Of a stretch of DNA of 7,602 bases, positions 6,068 to 7,602 are shown piece after piece; within the stretch, counting starts at the first letter, position 1, and every line of letters begins with the position of its first letter. The stretch is taken from NCBI GenBank assembly GCA_028869725.1, contig JAGWRJ010000386.1, positions 1 to 7,602 of the forward strand, written 5' to 3'. This stretch comes from Alphaproteobacteria bacterium. Lineage in GTDB: Bacteria > Pseudomonadota > Alphaproteobacteria > Micropepsales > Micropepsaceae. The notes beneath the pieces were generated by a model. The model did no database searches. It was given only the letters and a program-made list of their open reading frames with translations, and had not been told where the DNA came from. Made by a program: the position numbers and the translations under genes.

Positions 6068-7465
6068 ATGAGTACTGATTATGCCATCGCGGACATCAAG
6101 CTTGCTGACTGGGGACGCAAGGAAATCGATCTGGCCGAAACCGAAATGCCAGGGCTGATGGCAACGCGCGAGGAGTTTGGTCCCAGGCAGCCCCTGAAGG
6201 GGGCCCGCATCGCCGGAAGCCTACATATGACCATCCAGACCGCGGTTCTGATCGAGACCCTGAGACATCTGGGCGCCGATGTGCGTTGGGCCTCCTGCAA
6301 TATTTTCTCGACCCAGGACCATGCCGCAGCCGCGATCGCAGCCAGCGGCACTCCGGTATTCGCCATCAAGGGCGAAAGCCTTGAGGACTACTGGGAATAC
6401 ACCCATCGCATTTTCGAATGGGCCGACGGTGGCACCCCCAACATGATCCTCGATGACGGCGGCGATGCCACCCTTCTGATCCATCTAGGCAAGCGAGCCG
6501 AAGATGGGGACACCGCCTTTCTGGACAAGCACGAGAACGAAGAGGAGCAGGTTCTCTTTGCCGCGATCAAACGCCGGCTAAAGGAAAAGCCGGGGTTCTA
6601 CGGTCGCTGTGCCAAAGCGATCAAGGGTGTGACCGAAGAGACCACGACCGGTGTCCATCGCCTCTACGAAATGCACAAAAAAGGCAAACTGTTGTGGCCC
6701 GCGATCAACGTCAATGACAGCGTCACCAAGTCCAAGTTCGACAATCTCTATGGCTGCCGAGAATCGCTTGTCGACGGCATCCGCCGCGCCACCGACGTCA
6801 TGATGGCCGGTAAGGTCGGGGTCGTAGCCGGGTTCGGTGACGTTGGCAAAGGTTCGGCTGCGTCGCTACGCCAGGCTGGTTGCCGGGTTATTGTGACCGA
6901 GATCGATCCGATCTGTGCCCTACAGGCCGCCATGGAAGGGTATGAAGTGACCACCATGGAGGATGCAGCACCGCGCGGCGACATTTTCGTCACCACCACC
7001 GGCAATGTCGATGTCATCACCGTGGACCATATGCGCGCGATGAAGCACCGCGCCATCGTCTGCAACATCGGCCATTTCGACAGCGAGATTCAGGTCGGCC
7101 AGCTCAAGAACTTCAAATGGCACAATGTGAAGCCGCAGGTGGACGAGATCGAATTCCCCGACGGCAAGCGCATCATCCTGTTGTCCGAAGGCCGGCTGGT
7201 GAATCTGGGCAACGCCATGGGCCATCCCAGCTTTGTGATGAGCGCCTCCTTCACCAATCAGACCTTGGCGCAGATCGAACTCTTCACCAACCCCGGCAAA
7301 TATCAGAAGAAGGTTTATACGCTCCCCAAGCAGCTCGACGAGAAAGTGGCGCGGCTGCATCTGGCCAAGATCGGCGTGCATCTCACAGAGCTTAACGACA
7401 AGCAGTCCGACTACATCAACATCCCGAAGGCCGGTCCGTATAAGCCGGATACGTATCGCTACTGA
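6068..7465 (+). CDS. ahcY: Adenosylhomocysteinase (S-adenosyl-L-homocysteine hydrolase)
   Basis: A 465-residue cytoplasmic, NAD-dependent enzyme that splits S-adenosylhomocysteine into adenosine and homocysteine, removing the product inhibitor of methyltransferases. SLHMT (51-55) carries the substrate-binding His53 and D130 sits in ILDDGGD. EETTTGVHRLY (190-200) is followed by SVTKSKFDNLYGCRES (218-233), with K221, D225, N226 and C230. The NAD fold shows GFGDVGKG (255-262). NIGHFD (333-338) and NAMGHPS (382-388) contact the cofactor and substrate, and the C-terminal KPDTYRY (459-465) supplies the lysine and tyrosine that reach into the partner subunit. An insert of roughly 35 residues at about 142-185 distinguishes it from the 432-residue animal enzyme and is usual in many bacteria and plants. 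AGAGGA at 6055-6060, seven bases before ATG, supports the start. It is followed by a strong hairpin. Confidence 0.98.
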   Translation: MSTDYAIADIKLADWGRKEIDLAETEMPGLMATREEFGPRQPLKGARIAGSLHMTIQTAVLIETLRHLGADVRWASCNIFSTQDHAAAAIAASGTPVFAIKGESLEDYWEYTHRIFEWADGGTPNMILDDGGDATLLIHLGKRAEDGDTAFLDKHENEEEQVLFAAIKRRLKEKPGFYGRCAKAIKGVTEETTTGVHRLYEMHKKGKLLWPAINVNDSVTKSKFDNLYGCRESLVDGIRRATDVMMAGKVGVVAGFGDVGKGSAASLRQAGCRVIVTEIDPICALQAAMEGYEVTTMEDAAPRGDIFVTTTGNVDVITVDHMRAMKHRAIVCNIGHFDSEIQVGQLKNFKWHNVKPQVDEIEFPDGKRIILLSEGRLVNLGNAMGHPSFVMSASFTNQTLAQIELFTNPGKYQKKVYTLPKQLDEKVARLHLAKIGVHLTELNDKQSDYINIPKAGPYKPDTYRY

Positions 7466-7482
7466 TGGCTTGATCGGCAATG

Positions 7483-7519
7483 AAAGGGCGCGCTAGCTAA
7501 TCCGATGCGCGCCCTTTTT
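7483..7519 (+). terminator. Rho-independent terminator of ahcY
   Basis: AAAGGGCGCGC (7483-7493) pairs perfectly over 11 bases with GCGCGCCCTTT (7507-7517) around a 13-base loop, and the T-run extends to 7519. It begins 17 bases after the ahcY stop. Its 3' arm and T-run also encode the first residues of the downstream lipoprotein (ATG at 7505), so termination and expression of the next gene are physically coupled. Confidence 0.8.
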
Positions 7520-7602
7520 CTTGTTCTCGCGCCGCTGATCCTGGTGGGCTGTAACAGCCTGGTCCGGGATAGCGGAGACAATTTCGAGGCCGCGGGCGTG
7601 CC
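7505..7602 (+). CDS. Putative outer/inner membrane lipoprotein (5' end only)
   Basis: ATG at 7505 opens a frame that stays open for 32 codons to the right edge. It begins MRALFLVLAPLILVGC: a short basic N-region, a hydrophobic core and a lipobox LVGC at residues 13-16, so C16 should be lipidated after signal peptidase II cleavage. The next residues, NSLVRDSGDN, lack an Asp at +2, which favours outer-membrane sorting by the Lol rule known for enteric bacteria. The family cannot be judged from this fragment. No good ribosome site precedes it; the nearest purine run, AAAGGG at 7483-7488, is 16 bases away and lies in the 5' arm of the ahcY terminator hairpin. No other in-frame ATG exists, because a stop lies at 7481-7483. 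Confidence 0.6.
   Translation, partial: MRALFLVLAPLILVGCNSLVRDSGDNFEAAGV

Noticed and set aside
6920..7480. Long minus-strand frame under ahcY
   Set aside because: It is an antisense shadow of the well-conserved AhcY coding sequence.

Overview
This window looks like chromosomal DNA of an alphaproteobacterium. The DUF3768 protein, the spacing of the QueC zinc cysteines and the 465-residue AhcY with its internal insert all fit that class. An acid-loving or Acetobacteraceae-like member of the Rhodospirillales is my best guess, but the genus is not established by the sequence. Codon use is moderately GC-rich overall; the DUF3768 gene is visibly more AT-rich than its neighbours.

Layout. Positions 1-1703 (minus strand) hold a nearly complete secreted phosphoesterase of the phospholipase C / AcpA acid phosphatase family, running off the left edge. 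About 480 bases without a recognisable gene follow (1704-2185), with two small inverted repeats and a doubtful 38-codon frame. Then come two small plus-strand genes: a DUF3768 protein (2186-2512) and a four-helix SPW-repeat membrane protein (2739-3266). A second gap, 3267-4025, has overlapping reading frames on both strands but nothing I recognise; it may be a decayed region.

The right half is housekeeping. An acyl-CoA dehydrogenase (4026-5192, plus) converges on queC (5186-5887, minus), and the stop codons overlap. queC diverges from ahcY (6068-7465, plus) across a 180-base intergenic region. That region carries a compact foldable element (5899-5964) and an AT-rich inverted repeat resembling an operator (5980-6003). 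ahcY ends in a strong terminator-like hairpin. The start of a lipoprotein gene lies inside the 3' arm of that hairpin and runs off the right edge.

Functionally, AhcY recycles S-adenosylhomocysteine in the methionine cycle, and QueC makes preQ0 for queuosine synthesis. Queuosine synthesis consumes S-adenosylmethionine (at QueE as cofactor and at QueA as substrate), so the two divergent genes have a loose metabolic link. The other genes show no obvious shared pathway. I see no tRNA, rRNA, CRISPR array or intact insertion sequence. The signals most worth following are the queC/ahcY intergenic region and the lipoprotein start embedded in the ahcY terminator.
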